From Podospora pseudoanserina (taxonomy: Eukaryota > Ascomycota > Sordariomycetes > Sordariales > Podosporaceae), in contig NC_085924.1 of NCBI RefSeq assembly GCF_035222485.1, positions 186,001-250,000 on the forward strand: a stretch of DNA of 64,000 bases. The letters are read 5' to 3'. Of the stretch, positions 1 to 11,030 are shown in pieces; the first letter of the stretch is position 1, and each line of letters begins with the position of its first letter. The notes below the pieces were generated by a model. The model did not search any database. It was not told where the DNA came from and saw only the letters and a list, made by a program, of their open reading frames with translations. The position numbers and the translations under genes were made by a program.

Positions 1-182
1 TGGTTCCGTGTGGAATTCCCCAAATCCAGAATAATGACGGCAAGTTTCCGGCACTAGGAGATTCCGAGATTGTGGGGCCCATGGCACGCGATGCTGTCAT
101 GGTCCGCGACGGACACGACGAGAAGAGGAGCGCCTCGATCTGGTTGAAGAATTTGGCCGAGAAGGTTGGCCTGAGAAAGTAA
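1..182 (+). CDS. 3' end of an uncharacterised protein, cut by the window edge
   Basis: A reading frame is open from the left edge (first full codon at base 3) to a TAA at 180-182, giving about 59 C-terminal residues ending in VGLRK. The segment is hydrophilic and balanced in charge, with no transmembrane stretch or recognisable motif. The opposite strand also has an open frame here, but it lacks any splice or start context, and the codon use of the plus frame looks more like a real fungal gene. The family cannot be named from this fragment. An A/T-rich stretch with a long T run at about 300-330 follows and would suit a 3' untranslated region. Whether the coding region continues in this frame to the left, or is entered by an intron just outside, cannot be seen. 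Confidence 0.5.
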   Translation, partial: VPCGIPQIQNNDGKFPALGDSEIVGPMARDAVMVRDGHDEKRSASIWLKNLAEKVGLRK

Positions 183-1059
183 CCACCACTCTCGAGGCCC
201 ATGTCTCAAAGACACCACTCCACAAAACTTTACGAAGAGCACGACACGTCTCGATATGAACCTGAGCAGTCGGCTTTCTGACAGCATTGCATAGCATTGC
301 GGTTTTCTTTTTCTTTTTTTTTTCTTTTTTGTTTTTCCATATTTTCTTTCCTTAACTGAGATACCCCATCGGTTAACATCATTCCTTACATAATGTTTGT
401 CGGGCTGGTATGGCATATCACATCTGATAGGCGCTGGTGTTATCCTTTTACCTCCCCTTCATTTTATCGTGGCTGCTATAGCAAAGTAGGTTACACCTTA
501 TTGTTTACACCATGTTATTTAGAGCTAGACAATGTTCTGGCACTGCTGAGGAGTTGTCTTGTACATAAAAAGATGTATCTGTGTATCTATCCATCTTATC
601 TACTGGAAGGCATGGAGCTTGGTTGGGGGGATCAGACGACTGGGTGTCTGTAGGACTCAGAGGGCATCACATTGGGGGCGCCGGACAAAAAAAAATTAGA
701 TGGAACATTCACAGCATTACCAGGGGTGGTAGGAATTGGGTTCGGGTTTGGACTCGGTTCCGGCACAAGGGGACACGGCGGCGGTGGCGGCGGCCAGCCA
801 TGAGGTGTGTGGGAGGACATGGGCAAAAGGCAAAGAGACAGAAGGAGCTACTAGCTAGCTGTTATTCAGCATGAGGCCAGCCAAGCGAAGCAGCATGCTG
901 TGTCCATTGCCTACCAATTCAGTCTTGAACCCCTTCCAATCGAAACCTCCTCGAATTTTGCCTTGTTGACCGTGATGCCAGCATGGGATGGAAGAGAAAA
1001 GTGGAGGGTAGCTGACACGGCCCGATCTACACACCCTCCCCACAAAACAATCGGCACAG

Positions 1060-1239
1060 CAAAAGTAAGTTAGCCTATACCATATTATAAACCATACCTC
1101 AAAAGCAGATTAATAGGCCTTTTGAATATCTCTAAAGACCTTTTAGACTATATTGAAGGGTCTATAACTATCTTTTAAGGCCAGACAATTATCCTTCAAA
1201 GCATGGTTCACAATATAATGTGTGGTTAACCTACTTTTG
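1060..1239. mobile_element. Foldback MITE-like element with RIP-type transitions
   Basis: The two ends are inverted repeats. The left arm begins CAAAAGTAAGTTAGCC and the reverse complement of the right arm begins CAAAAGTAGGTTAACC; the match extends about 50 bp inward (roughly 1060-1110 against 1190-1239). In my alignment the outer 40 bp differ by about eight A/G or C/T changes and one single-base gap, with no transversion. The next 10-12 bp add about five more transitions. The middle keeps weaker complementarity, so the whole 180 bp could fold into one hairpin. It has no coding capacity and is more A/T-rich than its surroundings. It looks like a non-autonomous DNA transposon of the MITE type, mutated by RIP. 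I could not find a clear target-site duplication, so the superfamily is left open. Confidence 0.65.
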
Positions 1240-4150
1240 TGTGTCAATTATTTTGTGGTAAGGGTACTACGGGATGCTGTGCGAGTGTCACGGTCGGTCG
1301 GGTTTGGTTGTCGTGGTGAAGGGGTTACAGACGCCGAGGGTTCCTCTGCCGGTGCCATGCAGCCTGTTGTTTTTGACTGCCTTAGCTTTTCATGTTAGCC
1401 CTGGTGGTGCCAACTAGCCTATCTTCTAGTGTTGGGAAGGATTTCTCGGGACCCGGGGCTGATGATGAGGGCTTGGCTTGCGCACATGGCAAAGTGCGTC
1501 CCATCTGAAGGGTAAGGTTTGGGCAGTGTGCCTGATCGAGGTTTGCCTGAGACAGAGGTGGTGATGGTGATGAGGCGGCTTCTTTGTTTTAGCGGATGGG
1601 TACGTACTTGGGGGCTTTGGAGTGGTTTGACCTAGACTGGCCAAGATGGGCTGAAAGACACGGGAACAGGCAGGGAAAAAAGGAGGGCCAAAGAAAAGGC
1701 CGTTGTTTCAGTTTACCCGCATCATCATCACATCTTTGGTTGTTACCCTACCTTAGGTACCTGCTCACCCACACCTTATTTACCGCGTAGAGACGGGGAA
1801 GAAAATGCAACTGCAAGAGAGAAGCGTATCGGAGAGTCAGAGCGATCAGGGTATCTTGAAGCCACGGGGACAGTGGTGCACTGTGCTGGTACCTACGAGA
1901 GGGATGGTGGCTTGCGTGGCCTGCTCTCTGCAAGTGGGGTGGGTGTACAGAGCTGCGGTTTATCTGATGTTTCAACGCCACGGGGCAAGCCATCTAGGAA
2001 CGAACCACACCTTATTGGGGGGGATGCAATGGAGTGAAAGAAGTGAGACATTGGAAATGATCATGTGGAAGCCATGATTTGGAGTTTGATGGTCCAAAAA
2101 TAGAGGGTTTTTGGGGGATACAATATCGCGGGCTCTTGTGTTGGGTTGGTGTCGATGTGCTGGTGTCCCTTCACTCTACAGGCTTGAGGAAACTTGAGGC
2201 AGGGTAAAGTCCGACAATGATGGGCGGCATGGATGGAGGTGTCAGTCAGTGAAATAGTGGTGTGGTTGCTGTGCAGGAAATAGCGTGGTGTGCTATATAA
2301 GGTAGTAGGTACTCCGAATTGCTCGTCAAGACGTTGGGATGAATGAATTTCAGCCTCCTTGATGATCCCTTGGATGAGCCGTTAATGGCTATACTTGTTC
2401 CCCCCCAGAAACGTGCTACCCTATGGGTGCTTGATATACCAGGCACTCGCTATTGTAAAAGTAAGATATCTGTCCGTCAGGAAAATGGATCAAGTATCAT
2501 TTGAACATTTCCCATGCCATACGGCGCCATATCTGGTGTTTTTTTCACGATCCTCCCTCATTGGTACAACAGTACACAGCGTACAGCTTCCCCTCAGTGT
2601 TGCAAGTCTGGCCTGACTCGACCTAACAACGAGCCACACAGCATGATACAGCATCAGATAGCAGATAGCTACCCGCTAGGGAGGTGTAACAAGAGTACGG
2701 CATCCGAATTCCAAAAGCCATCCGTCGTGTTTCCCAAGCCTTGGAATCCCCACTCGTCGGTCAAATTCTTTTCCCTATACCGTCTTCAATACCGACCTAT
2801 GCCACCGGCTCCTCTAGCCCCATGCTATATCTCGCAGCGTGTCGCCGCTCATGAGCTAAAAAAAAAATCTAACGCACATGCCGCTGCATCTGAACAACGG
2901 CAAGGCTAAGCTCCGGGGCGGAAAGGTACAGGTGTCTTGTCTGTGCTCCGGCTCATTTTCGACCCTGGAATACCGTCCGCCTGACTGCTGCTCTATCCAG
3001 CTGCTGCTGCTGCTGCTGCGAAACACGTACACCCGGCGCGGTGTGTGTCATCTGCGGTCCGACCCTCCCTCATGTTTCTTTCGTCGTGGTCCGGGCTCCC
3101 TGATTCGCTTTCCTGTTCGGCCGCGAGCATCAAGTCAGACTGCACCTTGCCGAGATTTTCTTTCTTCAGTCACATTTTCCGGTTGGCATGGTTGGCTGCT
3201 GCTCGAGTTGAGCGGACACTGTGCAGCTGGACGTAGTGATTCTGTTGCGAATCTTTGTCATCTACCTTTTCTCGCTGTGCTTTCTATTCGAAGAAAGAAT
3301 AAAGATGGATGGGTCATCGGACACAAACATATCCGGGACCTTCGCTCTTCCGACTTTGTGTTGCTCCCAGTGCCGCGGCCAACCTGCCCGACATATGGAT
3401 GTACGGTCTCGGTCCTAAACGCTTCTTGTTATGTTGTGGGTATTTATTGACCTGTGGGCGAGAATCTCCGTCGCTTCAACCTGTTTCATGTGACAAGGTT
3501 TGTTGCAAAGGACGTTTCTGGGATTGCTTGGTCATCCAAATCTCTTGTTCGGTCAGGAAAGCGTGGTAAGGCACCTGAAGTTGTCTTAGACATTGTGGGA
3601 GCTCGGGTTCGGGAGAGCAGCTCTACAGTGCGCCATCCCGACAAATAGCGCGATACTCGTGCTTGAGTACCAAGGAATAGGGTTAGGCAGAGGCCTCCAA
3701 GATTGCTATCAGTTGGCCGGTTGTCACCTTGTGCTTGGATGCGAATATATTTGACCAAGCATTGGCCAAGAAGAACCAGAACAGCCAGACTACCTTGCGA
3801 TGTACTGAGATGGCCTCTAGGGTAACACCAGCGGCTAGCAAAAAAGAGAGACATAGGGCGAGAAGGCTATCCTATTCGATCACCTGTGCAGTTCTGGACA
3901 TGCTTGACATGTCGTCATCCACAATTCGAATCTTTTTTAAAGTTGAACGGACGGTTCGCCAAAGGCAGAGACAGTCTCATCGCCGGAGAGTGGGCCGGAT
4001 CGTCGTCTGTGTGTGGCAGTGAACCTGTTTCTCGGATGAGGCCGAGCGACGCCGTCCCGGGCAACCAAACCATGCTTCTGGGTCAGACGTTTCACCTGTG
4101 TTGAGACTATAGCAAATGAAATGGCTGTCGGCAGTCGAGGCCGACGTGTG

Positions 4151-4164
4151 GTTGCCAAGGAAAC
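4151..4164 (+). promoter_or_regulatory. RFX-type X-box-like site
   Basis: GTTGCCAAGGAAAC closely matches the RFX X-box consensus, two imperfectly inverted GTTGCC-type half-sites without a spacer. It lies in the gap about 150 bp past the stop codon of the hemerythrin-like gene, so its target, if any, is unclear. A single site of this length can occur by chance. Confidence 0.3.
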
Positions 4165-4315
4165 AAATTTCGCCCCTTTTTAGCCCCTTAAATTCATCAC
4201 ATTGGTGGATTCTATCGCTTCCATGATGGTCTGCAGAGAGTCTTTTGTTATGATTATGATTAGGTCTCTGTCTGACCAGGTAAATAGTATACCTATCTTG
4301 GTGTTGGCCTGTCCA

Positions 4316-4904
4316 TCAGATTCCGTTGCCCATTCTCTCCATCAGCTGCTCTTTTGTGGTGCCAAGCACGTCATCCATGATTTCAGCATTTGGAACCCCA
4401 AACGCGCCATATGGACGCTGCAACATGTCTCTGAGTGTCTCGTACTTTTGCCCCAGCTTTCGTGAATCCTCAGGCTCCATCTTGCGTTCGAGTTCGTCAA
4501 GGTCCCCATCGGTCTCTTCCCGGATGTGAGGCTCCAGATCAAGCCAGATGGCCTTGAGTGCCGACTCGAAGCTCTCCTCTGATGGGTCGTATTTGGCCAT
4601 GTGGCGGAGTTTCGCGTTGATCTAATGCAGGGTCAGTTTGTGGTCGAGGTTCAACCTGAGCGTGCAAACAAAGCAAGCTTACACTGTTGTAGTCATCAGA
4701 CAACCGCCGCTGTCGTTCTGATCCCCCGGAGATATGGTACTCCAAGGCTGGGATAAGAGCAAGGTTCTCGACGATAAGGTAGCGGGCTAGGGCCCAAACA
4801 AACTCATCGGCGTTGCGCTCCTCGGGTTTGGTTTCTACGAGGACGTGATATGCGTCGGTGATGCGCGCATGGTCGCGTTTGACGACATCTGAGAGGGTAG
4901 GCAT
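4316..4904 (-). CDS. Hemerythrin-like (HHE) domain protein
   Basis: Two exons (4904-4683 and 4621-4316) join in frame across a 61-nt intron with a GTAAGC donor, CTGAC branch site and TTAG acceptor, giving 175 residues. The protein is an all-helical HHE-type domain. Metal-ligand-like residues lie in the expected order: H12 in KRDHARI, E46, E55/H57 in PALEYHI, H106 in EPHIREE and E110. HHE proteins bind a non-haem di-iron centre and are linked to oxygen or nitric oxide sensing or to iron handling; the actual role here is unknown. The family often has a His where this protein has E46, so the site may be modified. There is no signal peptide, so the protein is probably cytosolic. The gene diverges from the HET-domain gene with about 1 kb between their start codons. 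Family assignment is fairly sure, function is not. Confidence 0.8.
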
Positions 4905-5880
4905 CTTGTATGCTCGTTTTGTTGTTGATGTGATTTGGTGAGAATGAGGTGAAGATAGTCAGTTTGTAAAAGAGCGTGAGTGACGGCGATGCCTGGTGGG
5001 TCTGCTATTGTAGGCGGTGTGGTGTGACGTCAACCACTGTAATTTTGTCAGTGGCCCGCTGTTCCTCAACATTGCGGGTGTCGCTGCAAACAGCAGTGGA
5101 CGGCAGTGACTTCGGGTCAACAGAAACCACATGGAAACCCATCAACAGAGTGTTAGAGTTGATTAAAATGTGGAGTGGGCAGTATGGAGAAAGAGGTAGT
5201 CGCGACTTTGGAAATTGCGTAAGCTTCACTGCCTTTTGGCAATCAAAGGGAAACCACAGTGACAGCAACCCAAACCAGTGGCAGGAATACCAGCAACAAC
5301 ACGCTGCGCCGATGATGACGGCAAAGAGCAGCACCTGAATTTCCTTGACAGAAAACAGCAACGTCTCTAATACCTTAGGCACTGCAGCTTGCCAGTCAAG
5401 CACCCGCCGCGCCCGACTATTGCCAACAACAGCAAGCAACTGCATCAGTCACCTCCAGCCCGCGTGCTTCCAGCAACGATGCCCGGCTTCCGCTCAATGG
5501 CATACTTCTTGGTTATTCCATGTTGGAAACCTTCGCAAAGAGCCTACACACGATACTGCGATCATGCGACGAGGGCCTGCACTGACCATACGGCATCGAT
5601 ATCTGCATAGCCAGCATACATATACAACTTTCAAGGAATTTGCAATTATCCGAGTAATGCTACACTATGGCATGGCATCTTTGGCTGTGGTGAATAGGAT
5701 CCTTTGGTGGAGACAAGCCAGCATCAGAAGAACAACTATTGGCTCCCACAAGCAGCAAGTCGGACAGGAATGACCCGACCCAACCCCTTTCTCCTCACCT
5801 TCTGTGCTCGGGACTCTCACAGACATGGAGGAGAAAGCAAACCCATACCTTAACTAATCCAGGCACCACCATCCATCAAC
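4905..5880. other. Divergent intergenic region between the HHE and HET genes
   Basis: Short open frames occur on both strands (for example about 5005-5445 minus and 5345-5773 plus) but look like chance. Their proteins have unusual composition and no conserved motif. The region must contain both promoters. I see no strong TATA box, and the stretch before the HET start codon (about 5770-5880) is C-rich with few G residues, like a fungal 5' leader. Confidence 0.55.
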
Positions 5881-8163
5881 ATGAAGTCACCAACCGCTGT
5901 GACGGCCGATGATCACCAACGCTACCAGTACAAACCCCTTCCAACAGGAACATCCATCAGGGTGCTCCAAATCAAGGGTGTACAAGAGGGGAAGCTCTGC
6001 ATTTCTCTCGAGTCGATCGATCTTGCGGACGACCCTTTCTTCTACGCCCTATCCTATACTTGGGGCAACCCTCATGCCAATGGCGTGGACTTCACCGAGC
6101 ACTTCAACACCGTCTCGGGCGAGTACACCAGCGAGTCAAAAACCGAGACTGTTTGTCACGGAAAAAGCATCTACATACAGACCAACTTGGCCGATTTTCT
6201 TCAGGAGCTCCAGAGCTCTCTCGAACAGCAAGACAGTCCCTTCCAAATACCCCGCAGCCATGAATTCCGGATCTGGGTTGACGCTGTCTGCATCAACCAA
6301 GATGATCTCGAAGAGCGGGCTTTCCAGGTTCAGATGATGGGAGATGTGTACCGAAAAGCGGCCCGGACAATCATCTGGCTGGGTCGTGGAGATCAGTACA
6401 CCACAGACGCTGTCGAGGCCATTTCAAAATTGGCAGCATGTCCCCAAGACGTCTTTGTTCAAAGCAATATCACCCCCTTTCGCCAGCAAGAACCTGATGT
6501 CTACACAGCGAGTGGTGTGCCCTACATTAGTTGGATGGAGTGGTGCAGTTTAGCCGCTTTTTTCAAAAGACAGTGGTTTTCCCGCTTGTGGATTGTCCAG
6601 GAGGTCATCCTCTCCCGAGAGCTCTTTCTGATGTGCGGCAGTCACCAGATTTGCTGGGAAGTCCTAGTGACAGCAGCACGCACCGTTGAGGCTCGCTGCA
6701 AAGTCCTGGGCTTCAGTCCCAGCACTCTCTTCATGCAAGCTCACGAAATTGCAGTTGCCTTGGAGCACAATACCGTCCAGTTGGCCCGCTGGAGAGATTT
6801 CTACTATGGCACCTCGGCACCGGAACCACAGACCAGGATCACTTTTGAGAACCTCATCTACGATACCTGGATCTTTTCAGCCACCGATCCCCGCGATAAA
6901 GTCTATGGCATGTTTGGACTGATGAAGACGGATCTCAAGGCAAAGATGGCTGTGGATTACACCACTCCTGTTGAGCTTGTCTATGCACTGACGACCAAGC
7001 ACATGATCGACCATTACTCGTCACTGCAAATCCTGTCATGTGTTCAAGACGCTTCTATCAGAAGGATCAAACCCTCCCCATCATGGACGCCCGATCTCTC
7101 ACTGCCATACTTCAACATGATTTGCTCAAATGGCTTCTTCTGCGCGGCTGGGGTGGAGAACAAGACACCGCAGCTTCTGCCTTCATCGTCCTGGGACCGC
7201 CTGAAGTTGAAGGGCTGCCTATTTGACACCATCGTGGAGACGGGAAATGACAGAACGAACCACGTCAACTCCTCTGTTTTGCTTGATCCCTCTTGGTTTG
7301 AATTGTGCATGTTGCTCTCACAACCCTATCAGCATACAGGAGAGCCACGAACAGAGGTTCTTTGGAGGACCCTGTGCGCGAACCAAACTTCTGAATCTGT
7401 TGTCCCTGCTCCGAAGGACTATGGGATTCTTTTCAAAGAGTTATTGTCTGCGATGATCATGGTCAGGGCAGAGATTGAGTCAGAGGCATATGCAGAGGAC
7501 CAAGCCAAGCAGGAAACCAGAGGTGATCCTGGGCCGCCACCGGATTGCTGCACAGGCTTTATGGATGCACTGGGTAAGGCTAAAGAAAAGTGGACATTCG
7601 CCGAGTTCGACACATTGGGCCGGGAGGAAATCCTGCGTCATCTCTGCCAGAGACCGAGATTCCTGAGCTCTGATCGGCATGGCTGGTTGATTTATACTCT
7701 GACAAAACTCCAAATCTTGGCTTTGACGGAAGACAACCCAAATACACCAAACTGGGAGGAGCTGGAACAGTTCTTTTACAACCCAACTTATGTCATGAGA
7801 AGAAAGAAGGGCCATGACATTGTGCTCGTTCGACAAAACGATGAGCGGTTCTCGGCTAGTTTTCATAAGAGATATGGGAAGCACAAGTTGTTTCTGACGG
7901 AAAAGGGGTATCTTGGACTGGGGCCAGCGAGCGCCAAAGTGGGAGATGTTGTTGCGATTCTGGCTGGTGCAGAGGGGCCTTTTATTCTGCGCCATGGCCA
8001 TCCGGGATGTGACATTGGAGAAGAAAACCAGGAGGAACGGAAAGAAAAAGAGGGAGAGAATGAAGTGATGAGTCTTGTGGGGCAGGCGTATGTTCATGGC
8101 ATCATGAACGGTGAAGCTGTGGAGGAGGAAGGCTTTAAGCTTCGAGAAATCGAACTGGCTTGA
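5881..8163 (+). CDS. Heterokaryon-incompatibility (HET) domain protein
   Basis: This is a single-exon gene of 760 residues whose ATG follows a leader ending in CATCAAC. Residues about 53-245 form the HET domain: ALSYTWG near 56, WVDAVCINQDD near 132-142, MGDVYRKAARTIIWLG after it, and RLWIVQEVILSRELFLMCG near 236. The C-terminal part contains the block commonly found in large HET proteins, GYLGLGPASAKVGDVV followed by GPFILR (about 676-704). HET-domain proteins trigger programmed cell death when incompatible fungal individuals fuse; the HET domain is distantly related to TIR domains. There are no NACHT, WD40 or ankyrin regions, so this is the stand-alone het-6/tol-like architecture. HET genes are numerous in Pezizomycotina, so a specific incompatibility role cannot be assigned. 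No truncation or internal stop is seen. Confidence 0.92.
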   Translation: MKSPTAVTADDHQRYQYKPLPTGTSIRVLQIKGVQEGKLCISLESIDLADDPFFYALSYTWGNPHANGVDFTEHFNTVSGEYTSESKTETVCHGKSIYIQTNLADFLQELQSSLEQQDSPFQIPRSHEFRIWVDAVCINQDDLEERAFQVQMMGDVYRKAARTIIWLGRGDQYTTDAVEAISKLAACPQDVFVQSNITPFRQQEPDVYTASGVPYISWMEWCSLAAFFKRQWFSRLWIVQEVILSRELFLMCGSHQICWEVLVTAARTVEARCKVLGFSPSTLFMQAHEIAVALEHNTVQLARWRDFYYGTSAPEPQTRITFENLIYDTWIFSATDPRDKVYGMFGLMKTDLKAKMAVDYTTPVELVYALTTKHMIDHYSSLQILSCVQDASIRRIKPSPSWTPDLSLPYFNMICSNGFFCAAGVENKTPQLLPSSSWDRLKLKGCLFDTIVETGNDRTNHVNSSVLLDPSWFELCMLLSQPYQHTGEPRTEVLWRTLCANQTSESVVPAPKDYGILFKELLSAMIMVRAEIESEAYAEDQAKQETRGDPGPPPDCCTGFMDALGKAKEKWTFAEFDTLGREEILRHLCQRPRFLSSDRHGWLIYTLTKLQILALTEDNPNTPNWEELEQFFYNPTYVMRRKKGHDIVLVRQNDERFSASFHKRYGKHKLFLTEKGYLGLGPASAKVGDVVAILAGAEGPFILRHGHPGCDIGEENQEERKEKEGENEVMSLVGQAYVHGIMNGEAVEEEGFKLREIELA

Positions 8164-8505
8164 CCGACAGCCTCTCACCTGGTCGGCGGACGTCGTTTCC
8201 CGATAAAGCTCTGGCTTGATTTCATGGGGGATTAAAGGTGCTGTCAGGCGTGCGGGGTAGGACTACCTAGTGTCCCCAGATGACCACCATCCAGGCTAAT
8301 GGCTATTTAACAATTGCCGACAACTACCAGTTGAGAATGTGGCGGATAAAGATGAACCGCTGTGCCGGTAGGTTGCGTGTCATGCTCACCAAGAATAAAA
8401 GACCTGGACCCTTCCGCAGGCTGATTCAGAACTTTCAACCTGCATACCTAAGGTAACACCCCTGAAGAGACATCGGTTTGTTTACGTTGAGAGTATCCAC
8501 TCAAG
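8164..8505. other. Intergenic, HET stop to SDR start
   Basis: This interval has no open frame of note. It includes CCTAAGGTAAC at about 8448-8458, one of the ACCT/AGGT-rich motifs that recur between genes in this window, and the leader of the SDR gene. Confidence 0.5.
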
Positions 8506-9724
8506 ATGACTTCCCGGACGGATTTTGGCCAGCAAACGCTAGGATCGGAGGTGGCCAAGGTGTTTGCTGACCAGATCAGAGGAAAGACTGGTACGTCCTC
8601 TTCACACCCGGCCTTATCAAGTCGAAACTCAGCCTGTCAATCAGCTGCTAACAACCACAGTGCTGATCACCGGCGTCAGTCCTAAAGGGATCGGATCTTC
8701 GACTGCTCTTAATTTTGCCTCTCAGACCCCAGGGCTTCTCATTCTTGCATCTCGCACCCGAGCTCGCGTCGAAGAAGTAGCCTCCCAGATAAAAGAGGCA
8801 TATCCAACTGTCAAACTCGAGATTGTCCTTCTCGACCTCGGTTCGCAAAAGTCCATCCGTCAAGCGGCCGCTGAAGTCTCCAGGCTCACAGACAAGTTGG
8901 ACATTCTCGTCAACAACGCTGGAATCTGTGTTGTGACCCGCCAAAAGACACCGGAAGGCATCGAGCAGCAGTTTGGCACCAACCATATCGGGCCTTTTCT
9001 TTTCACCAACCTCCTTCTTCCTTTGTTGCGCAAGGCAGGCAAAACCAACCCTCCCGGGGCAACCAGAATCATCAGTCTCACCAGTGCCGGCCACAGGCTG
9101 TCTCCCATTCGGTTCTCGGATTACAACTTTGAAGGGGGAAAAGAAGTCCCCCCAGAGGAGGACCATTTCAAGCCGTTGGCCGGGGCTTTTGCAAAGTGCA
9201 CTGAGGATGGCTACAACGGGATCGTCACGTACGCGCAGAGCAAGACAGCCAATATCTTGTTTACCTTCTATCTGCAAAAATACTTGCCTTCTCAGGGGAT
9301 TGCAGCTTATACGCTGCACCCAGGAAGTACGTCATCTTTTCTTCTTCTCACCTCAGGGTCTATGAGCAAGCTAACGAACCATGTTCAACAGGCATCTTGA
9401 CCGACTTGAGCAGAGATCAAGATGAAGAGCTGGCGGCACAGTTCTACAAGGTGGCCCCGTACTGGAAATCCCCTGATGAAGGCTCATCCACCACGTTGGT
9501 TGCCGCCTTGGATCCGGCTTTGAACGGTGTGTTCTGCCTTCTTTTGTGCCGCCCCGATCTTACAGATAATGGAAACTGACAGAGGAACAGATACCAAAGG
9601 TTTATATCTTGTAGATTGCCAGTTCACAGAGCCACATCACCATGCCAAGGACCCTGTTGCTGCCGAGAGGCTATGGAGGCTGAGCGAGGAGTTGGTGGGA
9701 GAAAAGTTTGCCCTGACGGTTTGA
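8506..9724 (+). CDS. NAD(P)-dependent short-chain dehydrogenase/reductase
   Basis: Four exons (8506-8590, 8661-9326, 9392-9526, 9591-9724) join in frame to give 339 residues. The introns have GTACGT, GTACGT and GTGTGT donors and CTAAC/CTGAC branch sites. The Rossmann nucleotide-binding motif is TGVSPKGIG (about 32-40), followed by NNAG (113-116), the serine region SLTSAGH (about 167-173) and the catalytic YAQSK (Y219, K223). It resembles the retinol-dehydrogenase/WW-oxidoreductase-like SDR branch that is common in fungi. The substrate cannot be predicted. No signal peptide or membrane anchor is obvious. For the last intron, an earlier acceptor near 9565 would hit a stop at once, so the one at 9590 is chosen; it restores the typical C-terminal GLYLVDCQ block. 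The gene lies downstream of the HET gene in the same orientation, but nothing else suggests a shared function. Confidence 0.9.
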
Positions 9725-11030
9725 TTACTTCTTGAGTCTAATAGAATCATGCATATTCTACCTACCTACCTTGCCCCAAAATCATCCGTCCCGTTGGAAA
9801 ATACGAATTCCTGATTCAAGACTCAGGCACCGGGCAGCAACGGTCTAGGCTCCGCAGTTAGGCACACCCAACGGACCAAATACGCCGGGCGCCATGGACA
9901 CAGCCTCAATTACTTAGACCCCAGGGCCATCCGCGCGGTCGTGGCATCGGCTGAGTAGTGTGATTTGGTGTGCTAGAATTTCCAATCGTCATGCGGGTCT
10001 CATGCAGGCAAGACAGCGAAAGCTGGGAGATGGCAGGTTTGGGATTGTGGTGGGGTTGTGTCATGGTTGATTGGCTGCCATACTGTAGACTATTGGGTGC
10101 AGCATCGCCCTGGACAAGAAGAGATGGGTGGATCTGACTGCTGACGGGGTGGTCGTCATGAGAGGACGCGTGACGGCGTTGGAAGTATGGTTGAAGGGGG
10201 CATAGCCACCATTTGTATTGCCAATTTTCCATGCGCGCCGCGCGACTCTTATGACTCTAGTGGTGTATATAGGGTCTGGTGCCCTATCAAGGACGAAGCA
10301 TTCGTCTGGATGTTTCTGTTTCTTTGTTTCGACGGTTTGCCGCTGATACCAACAATCTGGTCATCTAAGATCTTGAGGGCCGACAGTTCTTTATCCCACT
10401 GTATCAATATTCTTGCCCTAGTGCACTGTTCGAGAAGCATACTGCCAACTCTATCTCTAATTTATACCTGTCTCATCGTTCAAAAGTACCGCTCAGAAAT
10501 CCTGCATTCGGGAACACTAGGTAGCCCCCACACGTCGAAAAAAAAGGGGGGGGGATTGCAAACCGAACAGGACGGAGCCGCATCCGGACCCGGTTGTCAC
10601 GGGATGGTGCCACAGGTAAGGCAGACCGTCTTACTCAGCTTTCCATTTTGAAAGATCTTTTTTTTTTCTTTTTCTTTTTTCGCTTCACCAATCTGTTGCT
10701 CAAGCTTTTCTTTGTCTCGGGTATTTTCACCTCCTCCAACCGCGACAGAAAGATTTTGTGGGCTGGCTGTCTGGATTGTGATAAGCTCCATTCGGGAAAG
10801 AAAATGAACAGATAGCAAACGGACAGAGATATGTGGGGCTGCGTACCACGATCTTTGATGAAGATTGCTTTTTCACCCCAGCCCCGAAATTGTCGGTGCC
10901 CCCGTTGGAATAGATCATATTTTGTTCATCTGATTTCACTCTTGTCGTCATTCTTATCCAAACACATCAACCCCTGGCCAAAACCCTGCATAGAAAAATC
11001 ATTGACCTCGTCCCAAATTCAGCCGCGGCC
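9725..11030. other. 1.3-kb intergenic region
   Basis: Overlapping open frames at about 9906-10232 (minus) and 10187-10651 (plus) have no recognisable features. A TATA-like GTATATAGG sits near 10264-10272. There are homopolymer runs at about 10540-10555 (A then G) and a long T-rich tract at about 10655-10680. The last 100 bp, rich in C and A, is probably the leader of the gene at 11031. Confidence 0.5.

Larger units (their letters stand above)
183..4315. other. 4.1-kb interval without a convincing gene
   Basis: Open frames here are short, overlap each other on both strands and show no family resemblance or consistent splice structure. What can be seen is a 180-bp inverted-repeat element at 1060-1239, a good TATA-like sequence (CTATATAAGG, about 2293-2302) with no coding frame behind it, a CTG trinucleotide run near 3001-3018, and pyrimidine-rich sequence at about 3080-3290 that resembles a fungal 5' leader. 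An RFX-type X-box lies at 4151-4164. A non-coding transcript or a gene with very short exons is possible but not supported. Confidence 0.6.

Noticed and set aside
5005-5445. 146-codon minus-strand frame between the HHE and HET genes
   Set aside because: It contains a hydrophobic stretch, but composition and lack of context suggest chance.
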